This document shows, piece after piece, positions 57,363-64,000 of a stretch of 64,000 nucleotides of DNA. The stretch is from positions 3,906,001 through 3,970,000 of the forward strand of contig NC_022600.1 in assembly GCF_000484535.1 (NCBI RefSeq). Reading direction: 5' to 3'. A program made the translations under genes and the position numbers. The notes under the pieces are model-generated. The model saw only the letters and a program-made list of their open reading frames with translations, had not been told where the DNA came from and did no database searches. Origin of the DNA: Gloeobacter kilaueensis JS1. Lineage in GTDB: Bacteria > Cyanobacteriota > Cyanobacteriia > Gloeobacterales > Gloeobacteraceae. Positions within the stretch are counted from its first letter, which is position 1, and every line of letters starts with the position of its first letter.

Positions 57363-57743
57363 GTACTCCCCCACCTGATGCGCTACTGGCACACACCCCC
57401 TCAAAGAAGGCGTGCGCTTCGGTTTCAAATAAGATACCCCGAAAGAGTACCGGATTCGATCCTGCTCAAATAGTTCGTGGTTGACAAATAGTCAGTTGAC
57501 ATAGATGGACCGATCCCCTGGCTTGACGGCCATCCGCACCGCGCCCTAAACTCACGATGAATATCGAATCACAATAAAAACGCGGCACTGCCTGCCGGCT
57601 CCAGCGAGCGGGAGCAGTCACCAGAAGATCGATTGAGAGTTTGCCGGGTGCTCCACGAGTGGACGCGAGCTGCAGATACTGCCGGGCGGGCTGGGATAGC
57701 CTGCGGCCCTGCTTTCCTTTATTGTCTTGAGAGGAATTTTGCG
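57363..57743. promoter_or_regulatory. Divergent intergenic region with a candidate promoter
   Basis: A 381-bp region between the M23 gene (leftward) and TolC gene (rightward). TTGACG (57523-57528) and TAAACT (57547-57552), 18 bp apart, look like a sigma70 promoter facing right, 191 bp upstream of the TolC start. A second TTGAC pair near 57481-57500 has no clear -10. GAGAGGAA near 57729 is the ribosome binding site of the TolC gene. I see no credible gene. Confidence 0.4.
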
Positions 57744-59342
57744 ATGAGAATCCGTAGTCTGGCGCTGCTCGTTGCCTTCAGTTCTGCCCTGACGCCGGTC
57801 TATGCCCAGACGACCGGCTCCTCCCCAGCTGACGTTTCGCGAACAGCGGCAGCAGCGAATACGACGGCAAGCGACCTTACCCCCAGCACCGCTTCTGCCG
57901 CTCTAGACACGCCGATTCGCAAACCGGATATGCCGACGATTCCGGCCCAGCCTCTGCAACTGCGGATCCAGGCCACCCGGCCCCTCAAGTTGCAGGATGC
58001 CGTGAGCCTCGTTCTCGATCGCAATCCCCAACTGCTCACAGCCCGCTACGCGGTCGATCGCGCCGAGGCGGTCAAGCGCCAGGCGGAGGCGGCACTGTTT
58101 CCGACCGTCTCCTTGAATGTCAACTACACCTACAGCCAGTCGCCCCAATCGGCGATCTCGCGGGCACTTATCTCCGGTGAGTCCTCCTCGACCACCGGTC
58201 CCTCTACCCTCGCCCAGGGCATACAATTTTTGAACACCGCCGGTTTCACGCCTGCCGAGTCGTCCGCACTTTCCAGCCTGCTTTTCAGCTCCTCCGGTTC
58301 CGGCATCAACAACGCCTTTCTCTCTGAGAGCGCCACGATCACTGGCACCGCCGCCATCAACTGGACGATCTTCTCCAGCGGTCTGGTGGGCAGCAACATC
58401 CTCGCTGCCGAGGAGAGTCTTAAGGCGACTCGCCTGCAGTACGAGACCACCCGCCAGGATCTGATCAATACGGTGATCGGCGCTTACTACGACCTGCAGA
58501 CCGCCGATGGCAACGTGCAGATAGGTGACGCGGCTGTCAAAAGCAACCAGGCGAGTGTGCGCGACGCCCGTGCCCAGGAGCAGGCGGGTACCGGCACCCG
58601 CTTCGCCGTGCTTCAGGCAGAAGTCAACCTCGCCAACGCTGTCCAGCAAAAATTAAGTGCCGACAACCAGCGCGAAATCAGCCAGCGCAACCTCGCCCGC
58701 CTGCTCAACTACGCCACACCGACGGCGGTCGAAGCGGTCGATCCGATCGAAGAGGCCGGTACCTGGAATCTGGGATTAGAAGAGACGATCATGCGCGCCC
58801 TCAACCAGCGCACCGAACTGGCGTACCAGGACTCCCTGCGCCGCTCCGCCAAAGCCACCCAGGCGGCGGCCTACGCCTCGATCTCCCCCCAGGTGAATGT
58901 CTTTTTGAACGGCCAGTTCTTCGACAACCTGATCGACCGCTCGGTGGGCATCTTTACCGGCTACACCATCGGGGCTCAGATCCAGTGGAACGCCTTCGAC
59001 GGTGGAGCCGCCGTTGCCCAGGCGGATCAGGCGATCGCCACCGCCCGCACCGCTGAGGCCAACTTTATCGATACGTTCAACACCGTCCGCTACAGCGTCG
59101 AGTCCTCGATTTCGAGTTTGACGACCGCCCGCCAGCAGATCGACACCGCCACCACCGCCGTCGCCAGCGCCGAAGAGGCTCTGCGCCTCGCTCGCCTGCG
59201 CTTTCAAGCGGGAGTCGGTACCCAGACCGATGTGCTGATTGCCGACACCTCCCTCACCCAGGCGCGGGTCAACCGTCTGACGGCGGTGATCAGCTATAAC
59301 CGGGCTCTCGCCTCGATTCGCCGCTCGGTGGGCATTCTGTAA
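57744..59342 (+). CDS. TolC-family outer-membrane efflux protein
   Basis: A 532-residue precursor: signal peptide (MRIRSLALLVAFSSALTPVYA), Ala/Thr-rich segment, then two OEP repeats. Each has the long-helix pattern (LKLQDAVSLVLDRNPQL...ARYAVDRAEAVKRQAEA; TRQDLINTVIGAYYDLQTA; LARLRFQAGVGTQTDVLIADTSLTQARV). TolC proteins form trimeric channels across outer membrane and periplasm for type I secretion and tripartite pumps. It may serve the MacAB-like pump at 17561-21994. A longer frame from 57633 is rejected because it buries the signal peptide. Confidence 0.92.
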   Translation: MRIRSLALLVAFSSALTPVYAQTTGSSPADVSRTAAAANTTASDLTPSTASAALDTPIRKPDMPTIPAQPLQLRIQATRPLKLQDAVSLVLDRNPQLLTARYAVDRAEAVKRQAEAALFPTVSLNVNYTYSQSPQSAISRALISGESSSTTGPSTLAQGIQFLNTAGFTPAESSALSSLLFSSSGSGINNAFLSESATITGTAAINWTIFSSGLVGSNILAAEESLKATRLQYETTRQDLINTVIGAYYDLQTADGNVQIGDAAVKSNQASVRDARAQEQAGTGTRFAVLQAEVNLANAVQQKLSADNQREISQRNLARLLNYATPTAVEAVDPIEEAGTWNLGLEETIMRALNQRTELAYQDSLRRSAKATQAAAYASISPQVNVFLNGQFFDNLIDRSVGIFTGYTIGAQIQWNAFDGGAAVAQADQAIATARTAEANFIDTFNTVRYSVESSISSLTTARQQIDTATTAVASAEEALRLARLRFQAGVGTQTDVLIADTSLTQARVNRLTAVISYNRALASIRRSVGIL

Positions 59343-59347
59343 AACAT

Positions 59348-59363
59348 TGCGCTCAAGCGCAAC
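59348..59363. repeat. Palindrome also found near 63411
   Basis: TTGCGCTCAAGCGCAA is a perfect palindrome just after the TolC stop. The same core (15 bases, TTGCGCTCAAGCGCA) recurs at 63411-63425 downstream of a membrane-protein gene. It might act as a weak terminator or be a dispersed extragenic repeat. Confidence 0.45.
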
Positions 59364-59442
59364 CCGCCCTGCGCTCCGCGAGCGCGACACGCCCGCGATT
59401 CGGACCTACTCTGGAGCGAGCGTGTTTGCGAAGCAAAAAGCG

Positions 59443-59880
59443 ATGAGCAGCAAATTTCTTGCAATGGCACTGGCAGCCGGATGCCTTTTGAGCCTGGGCC
59501 TGAACCATCCACCCGCTGAGGCAAAAGATGTCAACAAGCTCTGCAACAAGTTGACGCAGCGTATTCTCAAAAAGCAGTACCGGGGCCAATCGGTCAACTC
59601 CAACCAGCTTGCCCGCTACCAGTACTACTGCAGCGGCTACGGCTCCTCCGACGGCTACGGTTACTCCCAGAGCTACGGCGATCCCTACTCGGGCAACTAC
59701 GGCTACTCCCAGAGCTACAGCTACCAGTCTCCCGGCAGCTACTCCCAGGGTTACGGCTATCCTTACTCCGGTAGCTACGGTCCTTCGGCCACGATCGCAA
59801 CACCCAATTCCCAGGTCCAGATTCAAGGCGGCGGGATGGTGATTCAGACACCGACAACCGGTATCCGCGTCGGTTATTAG
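59443..59880 (+). CDS. Secreted Tyr/Gly/Ser-rich low-complexity protein
   Basis: A 145-residue precursor: signal peptide (LAMALAAGCLLSLGLNHPPAEA), a short Lys-rich conserved stretch (KDVNKLCNKLTQRILKKQYRGQ), then about 60 residues rich in YG, YS and SGSY (YGYSQSYG, SYSQGYGYPYSGSYG), and a C-terminal VQIQGGGMVIQT. Two Cys occur in the conserved part. The low-complexity part resembles amyloid- or prion-like and adhesive sequences, but no domain is recognised. The ATG at 59443 follows a signal-peptide pattern; 59347 is rejected. It is 80 bp beyond the palindrome behind TolC. Confidence 0.65.
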   Translation: MSSKFLAMALAAGCLLSLGLNHPPAEAKDVNKLCNKLTQRILKKQYRGQSVNSNQLARYQYYCSGYGSSDGYGYSQSYGDPYSGNYGYSQSYSYQSPGSYSQGYGYPYSGSYGPSATIATPNSQVQIQGGGMVIQTPTTGIRVGY

Positions 59881-60007
59881 GCTGTCACGATTCCAAATGC
59901 GTATCGCCAGATTCGACCTGGGATAGAGGGGAAAAGACGGTACCCGTGCAACGATAGGTGATAGGTAGTTTACCTTAAAGCGATTATCTAAATCGCGGGA
60001 GGAAAGC

Positions 60008-60196
60008 ATGAGTATCGAGAAGCGTGCTGAGGCTACAGCCAAGGACGTGCAGGGCAAAATCCAGGAAGCCTGGGGCGATTTGACCGACGATCCACAACAG
60101 GAACTGGAAGGCAAAGCCAAGCAGGTTGAGGCGAGCGCCGAGCACAAAAAAGAAGATCTAAAAGACGCAGCCAAGCGCACGATCGACAACGTCTAA
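60008..60196 (+). CDS. CsbD-family stress protein
   Basis: A 62-residue charged, helical protein with the CsbD pattern (RAEATAKDVQGKIQEAWGDLTDDPQQELEGKAKQVEAS). CsbD proteins accumulate under general stress in many bacteria and their biochemical role is not known. A clear ribosome binding site (GGGAGGAAAGC) precedes the ATG, and a Rho-independent terminator follows at 60255. So it is probably a monocistronic, strongly expressed gene. Confidence 0.88.
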   Translation: MSIEKRAEATAKDVQGKIQEAWGDLTDDPQQELEGKAKQVEASAEHKKEDLKDAAKRTIDNV

Positions 60197-60254
60197 AGCC
60201 TCAAAATGGTCGTCCACTGATCGTCACTTTCTCAGGACGATCCGACTTGTCAGT

Positions 60255-60288
60255 AGCAGGGTTTCAGATTAGAAGCCCTGCTATTTTG
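60255..60288 (+). terminator. Rho-independent terminator of the csbD gene
   Basis: An 11-bp stem (60255-60265 with 60272-60282, one G-U pair) around a 6-base loop, followed by ATTTT. It closes the csbD transcript 58 bp downstream of its stop codon. Confidence 0.8.
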
Positions 60289-60396
60289 TGGGCGCTCGCT
60301 GCTCGACGGGAGATTTTTACCCAAAAGTCGGCCTTGACCCTGGAAGCTGTCGCACCCAGCCAGGAGGCTGTACTATGCTGGCTTGAGGAACTGAAA

Positions 60397-60434
60397 CAGC
60401 CTGGCAGAATGCGAAGGCCGGCGCTGTCAGGCTG
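60397..60434 (+). promoter_or_regulatory. Structured leader hairpin before the ECF operon
   Basis: CAGCCTGGCAG (60397-60407) pairs with CTGTCAGGCTG (60424-60434), an 11-bp stem with one G-U pair and a GC-rich loop, 20 bp before the S-component ATG. A further short inverted repeat (CCAGC at 60356-60360 with GCTGG at 60377-60381) precedes it. This could be part of a riboswitch or translational control for a vitamin/metal importer. I do not recognise a known riboswitch consensus in it. Confidence 0.4.
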
Positions 60435-60454
60435 CAGATTGTTGGGGAACCGCC

Positions 60455-61027
60455 ATGGAAAAATCGTTTACCCGGCGCTGGCAACTTAAAGACTATGTCT
60501 TCGCTGCCCTGATGACCGTCGGACTGGCGGTCACTGCCAAGATTACCCAGCCCCTCGCTTCGACCATCCCGCTGCCGGGGGCGACGACGATCGCCTGGGC
60601 TCCTTTTGCCGCTATCTTTCTGACGCTGGGGATGGCCCGTCTGCGCCGTCCCGGTGCCCTTGCCCTGATTTGCGGCGTGCTCGCCCTGCTGTTGGGTCTT
60701 ATCTCCTGGACGATCTCCGCCTTTTTGGTCGTCGCTCTGGTGGCCGGGGAGCTGGCTGCCCTGCTGGCGGGCGGTTTCGGCAGTCGCAGCGGGCGGCTGG
60801 TGGCCAACGTCACATTTTTTGCGACCACCTGTCTGGTGGGCTGGACGATCGCCGTTGGTTTTTTACGGGGCACGCCCGTCGGCGATCTGGCTGCCCGCTG
60901 GCTCACCCAGCCCTGGGTGTTGCTACCGGCGGTGGTGGCGAGTGCGGCGGCGGGGGCGGTGGGCTGGTGGCTCGGTGAACAGATCGTCGGGCAGTTGCAG
61001 CGCGCCGGCAAATTGGACGATGGCTGA
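60455..61027 (+). CDS. ECF transporter S component, substrate unknown
   Basis: A 190-residue protein with about six TM helices (KDYVFAALMTVGLAVTAKI, IAWAPFAAIFLTLGMA, ALALICGVLALLLGLI, TISAFLVVALVAGELAALLAGGF, TFFATTCLVGWTIAVGFL, WVLLPAVVASAAAGAVGWWLG), the size of ECF S components. It binds the substrate, probably a vitamin or metal. It lies first in an operon with EcfT and a fused ATPase, overlapping EcfT by 8 bp. It resembles MptD/YkoE-like components rather than BioY or ThiT, but substrate is not deducible. Confidence 0.75.
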   Translation: MEKSFTRRWQLKDYVFAALMTVGLAVTAKITQPLASTIPLPGATTIAWAPFAAIFLTLGMARLRRPGALALICGVLALLLGLISWTISAFLVVALVAGELAALLAGGFGSRSGRLVANVTFFATTCLVGWTIAVGFLRGTPVGDLAARWLTQPWVLLPAVVASAAAGAVGWWLGEQIVGQLQRAGKLDDG

Positions 61028-61703
61028 GCGAACCGGTTTTTTAAGCACGATCAACCCCCTCCTGAAGATCGGGCTGAGCATTGTTCTGACGGCTCTGGCC
61101 TTCGTCTTCAAAGCTGTCTGGGCCAATCTGCTCCTCGTCGCCGTGCTGCTGGTCCTCACCTTCACCTCCCTGCGCGTCCGCCCATCGCAGGTGCTGGGCT
61201 TTGCCGCTTTTTTGATCTTCTTTACGGTGCTGTCGGGTCTGCTCTCCGGAAATTGGGGGTACGCGAGTCTGGGGGGGGTTCGGCTTCTGGTGCTGCTGCT
61301 GCCGGCACCGCTGCTCGCTGCCACCACCCCGCCCGCCGACCTGGTGCGCGCCTTTCAGGCGGTGCGCCTGCCCGCCTTTCTGGTGCTGAGCCTGATGCTG
61401 AGCTGGCGCTTTTTGCCGCTCATCCAGCAGGAGGCCCAGCGCATCGTCGAGGCCAACGCCCTCAGGGGCGTCGATCTGGCCCGACAGCCGCAGCGGTGGT
61501 TTTCGGGCCTGTTTACACCGCTCATCTTCCGGATGGTCAGTTTTGCCGACGAGGTGAGCATCGGCCTTGAGACGCGAGGCTACGATCCTGATGCGCCCCG
61601 CAGCACCAGCCGACCGCTCCGCTGGCGGAGGGGCGACAGTCTTTTTGTCTGTGGAACGCTGCTCTGGCTTGCTGCGGTGGGGTACCTCGAGTGGACAGCC
61701 TGA
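61020..61703 (+). CDS. ecfT: ECF transporter transmembrane protein EcfT
   Basis: A 227-residue protein from the ATG at 61020: NPLLKIGLSIVLTALAFVF at the start, multiple TM helices, and the coupling motif EANALRGVDL followed by SIGLETRGYDPD (the A-R-G boxes that contact the ATPases). EcfT links the S component to the ATPase pair. It overlaps S by 8 bp and the ATPase by 13 bp. A longer frame from 60819 lies inside the S gene and is rejected. Confidence 0.9.
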   Translation: MAERTGFLSTINPLLKIGLSIVLTALAFVFKAVWANLLLVAVLLVLTFTSLRVRPSQVLGFAAFLIFFTVLSGLLSGNWGYASLGGVRLLVLLLPAPLLAATTPPADLVRAFQAVRLPAFLVLSLMLSWRFLPLIQQEAQRIVEANALRGVDLARQPQRWFSGLFTPLIFRMVSFADEVSIGLETRGYDPDAPRSTSRPLRWRRGDSLFVCGTLLWLAAVGYLEWTA

Positions 61704-63010
61704 TTAGGGTTGCGGATCTGGGTTTTCGCCCCCCCGGTCAGTCGGACTGGGTCATACAGGGCGTCCAGCTGCAACTGGCTGCCGGTGAGATCGTTCTGGT
61801 GGCCGGTCCCACCGGCAGCGGCAAAAGCACACTGCTGGGAGCAATTGCTGGAATCGTCCCTGCCCACACCGGCGGCACCCTCACCGGCGAGATCCAGCTT
61901 GATGGCCAGTCGCTGGGATCGCTCAGTGTGCGCGAGCGCAGCCGCTCGATCGGCACCGTCCTGCAAAACGTCGAGGTGCAGATCTTCACCGATCGCGTCT
62001 GGGAGGAGCTGGCCTTTGGCCTTGAGAATCTGAACGTGCCGCCCGATCTGATCGCAGTGCAGATCGAGGGTGCCCTCAAGGATTTTGCCCTCACATCACA
62101 GTCGGACTGGCCCGTTGCCCGCCTCTCCGCCGGGCAGAAGCAAAGACTGGTGCTCGCCAGTGTGCTGGCGATGAACCAGCCGGTTCTGTTGCTCGACGAA
62201 CCCTTCGCCTACCTCGATCGTTCGGGCAGCGCGTTTTTATTGGAACTGCTCGCTGAACGCGCCCGCGCCGGTCAGGCGATTTTGCTGGTGGAGCATCGCT
62301 TGGAGCTGGTGCGCTCACTGGCACAGCGCAGCTACCACTTCGCGGGCGGTGCGCTGCTCGCTGGCCTGCCACCGCCCGAGACTGCCGCTGCGGCGGCTGT
62401 CCCTACCGGGTCCGTCGGCCCGGTGGTGCTCGAAAGCGCCAGGCTCAGCTACGGCGGCTATCCGCCGCTGCCGGATCTACAGGTCCGTGCCGGGGAGAGG
62501 GTTCTGCTCCAGGGAGGCAACGGCTGCGGCAAGACGACGTTGCTCAAACTCTTGAGCGGCCTGCTCACCCCTGCTTCCGGCACGCTCACGATCCTGGGGG
62601 TGGACGCCCTGCGGCAGCCTGTGACCCGCCGCGCCCGCCAGGTCGGCTTTGTGCTCCAGAATCCCAACCACCAGCTCTTTGCCGACACCGCCCAGGGCGA
62701 GCTTGCCCAGCCCGGCGTAGGCGCTGCCCTCGTCGAGCAGCTTCTGGAGCAACTGGATCTGACGGCTGAAGGTTCCCGCCATCCCCAGTCACTCTCCCAG
62801 GGACAGAAGCGCCGTCTGGCTCTGGGGGCGGTCCTCGCCCGCCAGCCGCGCATTCTGCTGCTCGATGAGATCACTGTCGGTCAAGATCCGCGCTCCCTGG
62901 CGCTGATGCTCGCTGCTCTCGAACGCTTCAGCGCCGGAGGCGGTGCCCTCATCCTCACCAGCCACGATCCGGCGGCGGCCCGGCTGGCCAGCCAGGTCGT
63001 CGCCCTGTAA
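61691..63010 (+). CDS. Fused ECF ATPase (two ATP-binding domains in one chain)
   Basis: A 439-residue protein with two ABC domains. Domain 1: Walker A AGPTGSGKST (about 36-45), signature RLSAGQKQRLVLASVL, Walker B VLLLDEPFAYLD. Domain 2: LQGGNGCGKTT, LSQGQKRRLALGAVL and ILLLDEITVGQD. The second has Ile-Thr instead of the usual Pro in DEP(T). Most ECF systems use two separate proteins, EcfA1/A2, so the fusion means both sites act in one chain. The GTG at 61691 lies inside the EcfT stop region. It powers uptake by the ECF complex. Confidence 0.9.
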   Translation: MDSLIRVADLGFRPPGQSDWVIQGVQLQLAAGEIVLVAGPTGSGKSTLLGAIAGIVPAHTGGTLTGEIQLDGQSLGSLSVRERSRSIGTVLQNVEVQIFTDRVWEELAFGLENLNVPPDLIAVQIEGALKDFALTSQSDWPVARLSAGQKQRLVLASVLAMNQPVLLLDEPFAYLDRSGSAFLLELLAERARAGQAILLVEHRLELVRSLAQRSYHFAGGALLAGLPPPETAAAAAVPTGSVGPVVLESARLSYGGYPPLPDLQVRAGERVLLQGGNGCGKTTLLKLLSGLLTPASGTLTILGVDALRQPVTRRARQVGFVLQNPNHQLFADTAQGELAQPGVGAALVEQLLEQLDLTAEGSRHPQSLSQGQKRRLALGAVLARQPRILLLDEITVGQDPRSLALMLAALERFSAGGGALILTSHDPAAARLASQVVAL

Positions 63011-63014
63011 CGCC

Positions 63015-63320
63015 TTAAAAATAAAAGATCTTGCGGTCGCGCTTGGGCGGCCTGCCCTGGTTGTTGGGGCGCTGCGGGGGACTGGGGTTGCGGCCAAACT
63101 GGGGCGGTGGGCCATTGAACTGGGGCGGCGGAGCGTTAAAGGGCGGACGCGGCCCGCCGGGGGGCACAAAGGGCGGTCCACCGGGCCTGCCCCGGCCTCG
63201 ATCCTGGGCGACGAGCACTGCCGGAGCGATGCCGGAGGAAGCCACCGGAGCATCAGCAATGGGCTGGCCCTGGATGGTCAGTAGCGCTGCCAGACTCGTA
63301 CCGTACAGGAAAATAGACAT
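63015..63320 (-). CDS. Small secreted proline-rich protein
   Basis: A 101-residue protein. An N-terminal hydrophobic segment (FLYGTSLAALLTIQGQPIADA) is a signal peptide or anchor, followed by Gly/Pro-rich sequence (PPFVPPGGPRPPFNAPPPQ) and a basic end (PPKRDRKIFYF). Proline-rich tails of this kind can bind cell wall, metals or other proteins. It converges with the ECF ATPase gene, 4 bp apart. Not assignable to a named family. Confidence 0.6.
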   Translation of the reverse strand: MSIFLYGTSLAALLTIQGQPIADAPVASSGIAPAVLVAQDRGRGRPGGPPFVPPGGPRPPFNAPPPQFNGPPPQFGRNPSPPQRPNNQGRPPKRDRKIFYF

Positions 63321-63435
63321 TGAACCGGCCCCAGGGGGCTATTACTTGCAATCCTTCTCAGGCTAGCGAATGCGCTGCGCTGCTGTCAGGTTTGCCGAAC
63401 GCAGAGGCAGTTGCGCTCAAGCGCACTGCCCAGTC

Positions 63436-63843
63436 CTAACTGGATAGGGGCCGGGGCCGCCGCACAAAGATAGCAACCGCCACCGCCGCCAGCACAAGTG
63501 CTGTCCCGACACTCAGCCAGCGGGCCGTTCCCACCGACTGCCAGGCTCCAACGCCCAGCACCGCTGCCAGCACCAGCAGCCAGAAACTGCTGAGCACCGC
63601 CGGTCCAGCCGGTAGTAGGGCCGCCCGCTGTCCGTCGCCTCCGTCGGTGTTTCGGTCTGCTCCCAGTCGGGTCAGATAGCGCTCCCAGCCAAAGACGAAC
63701 GCCACAAGCAGCACGACTGCCGCCCCACAGAGAATAGAGCCGTTCGTCCATTGCGCCACATAAAAGTTGGACAGGCCCAAGACACCACAGGCGATGGCGA
63801 CGGCCCCCAACAGGGCGATAGCAAGTCCGACAAAGATGATCAC
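63436..63843 (-). CDS. Membrane protein, unknown function
   Basis: A 135-residue protein with about four TM helices (IIFVGLAIALLGAVAIACGVLGL, GSILCGAAVVLLVAFVFGW, FWLLVLAAVLGVGAWQS, WLSVGTALVLAAVAVAIFV) and a charged loop between the pairs. GTG at 63843 is the start. It overlaps the stop of the preceding gene by 4 bp (GTGA), so the two are coupled. No family recognised. Confidence 0.6.
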   Translation of the reverse strand: MIIFVGLAIALLGAVAIACGVLGLSNFYVAQWTNGSILCGAAVVLLVAFVFGWERYLTRLGADRNTDGGDGQRAALLPAGPAVLSSFWLLVLAAVLGVGAWQSVGTARWLSVGTALVLAAVAVAIFVRRPRPLSS

Positions 63844-63998
63844 AGGCGATTTTCCCTGCCCCGGCGGCTGTCGCGGTCGATCCAGAAAGCGGCAAGCGCC
63901 AGCGTGACGTTGCCTACCAGGGTCATCGCCGCCTGCACCGTACCCAGGTAAGCCAGTTCAGCCCCGTTGTCGAAGTAGTGCCAACTCAATACCGCCAT
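63840..63998 (-). CDS. Small membrane protein, or C-terminus of a longer gene
   Basis: An open frame with an ATG at 63998 and stop at 63840-63842 encodes 52 residues: one TM-like segment (AAMTLVGNVTLALAAFW) and a basic tail (DRDSRRGRENRL). The frame is near the window edge, so it may be the end of a larger gene. It overlaps the GTG start of the next gene by 4 bp. Confidence 0.45.
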   Translation of the reverse strand: MAVLSWHYFDNGAELAYLGTVQAAMTLVGNVTLALAAFWIDRDSRRGRENRL

Positions 63999-64000
63999 CG

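Noticed and set aside
60247-60489. 80-codon open frame between csbD and the ECF genes
   Set aside because: It overlaps the csbD terminator and the start of the S-component gene and has no ribosome binding site or recognisable domain.

Overview
The window is about 64 kb of GC-rich, gene-dense chromosome from a cyanobacterium, most likely Gloeobacter or a close relative. The cyanobacterial reading rests on a plastocyanin, a cyanobacterial-type glutamate-cysteine ligase, a MenG/UbiE methyltransferase, a DUF928 protein, a CHASE2-Ser/Thr kinase and a secreted FHA-CHAT protein. The narrower assignment is inference. I saw no rRNA, tRNA or CRISPR array.

Layout. 1-3113: a large DEAH-box helicase running off the left edge. 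3227-4910: a tandem pair of duplicated PEP-CTERM proteins. 5037-17326: the most striking block. Five tightly packed minus-strand genes encode a CHASE2 sensor kinase, a LysM-DUF928 protein, a 1540-residue two-partner-secretion exoprotein ending in a caspase-like CHAT protease, its outer-membrane TpsB transporter and a GT41/HMW1C-like glycosyltransferase. A small GT2 glycosyltransferase faces them. 17561-21994: a MacA/MacB-like ABC exporter with two paralogous permeases. 22316-29395: a signal-peptidase-like lipoprotein lacking the catalytic Ser/Lys pair, a secreted methyltransferase, an AAA ATPase, a MATE exporter, a PmbA/TldD protein and an A+T-rich double aspartic protease with a PDZ domain.

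29484-42316 contains three broken genes: an acidic low-complexity gene with an in-frame amber codon, a frameshifted Uma2 nuclease gene, and an S9 peptidase split by an IS630-type element whose removal restores the frame exactly. Between them lie an M14 carboxypeptidase, mobA-menG and an intact prolyl oligopeptidase. 42335-50327: TauE-like permease, SNF2 helicase overlapping a SWIM zinc-finger protein, hrcA, a three-gene overlapping signalling module (receiver, lone H-box protein, OmpR-type regulator) and gshA.

50414-57362: membrane-anchored plastocyanin, an orphan LivG-like ATPase, a UGM-like flavoprotein, ilvN, an ExbB/ExbD operon with three small uncharacterised proteins, and a LysM-M23 envelope protein. 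57744-64000: TolC-family channel (a possible partner of the MacAB-like pump), a Tyr/Gly/Ser-rich secreted protein, CsbD, a complete ECF vitamin/metal importer (S, T and fused ATPases) behind a structured leader, and small membrane or proline-rich proteins to the right edge. Much of the window serves the cell envelope: secretion, export, surface proteins and periplasmic peptidases.
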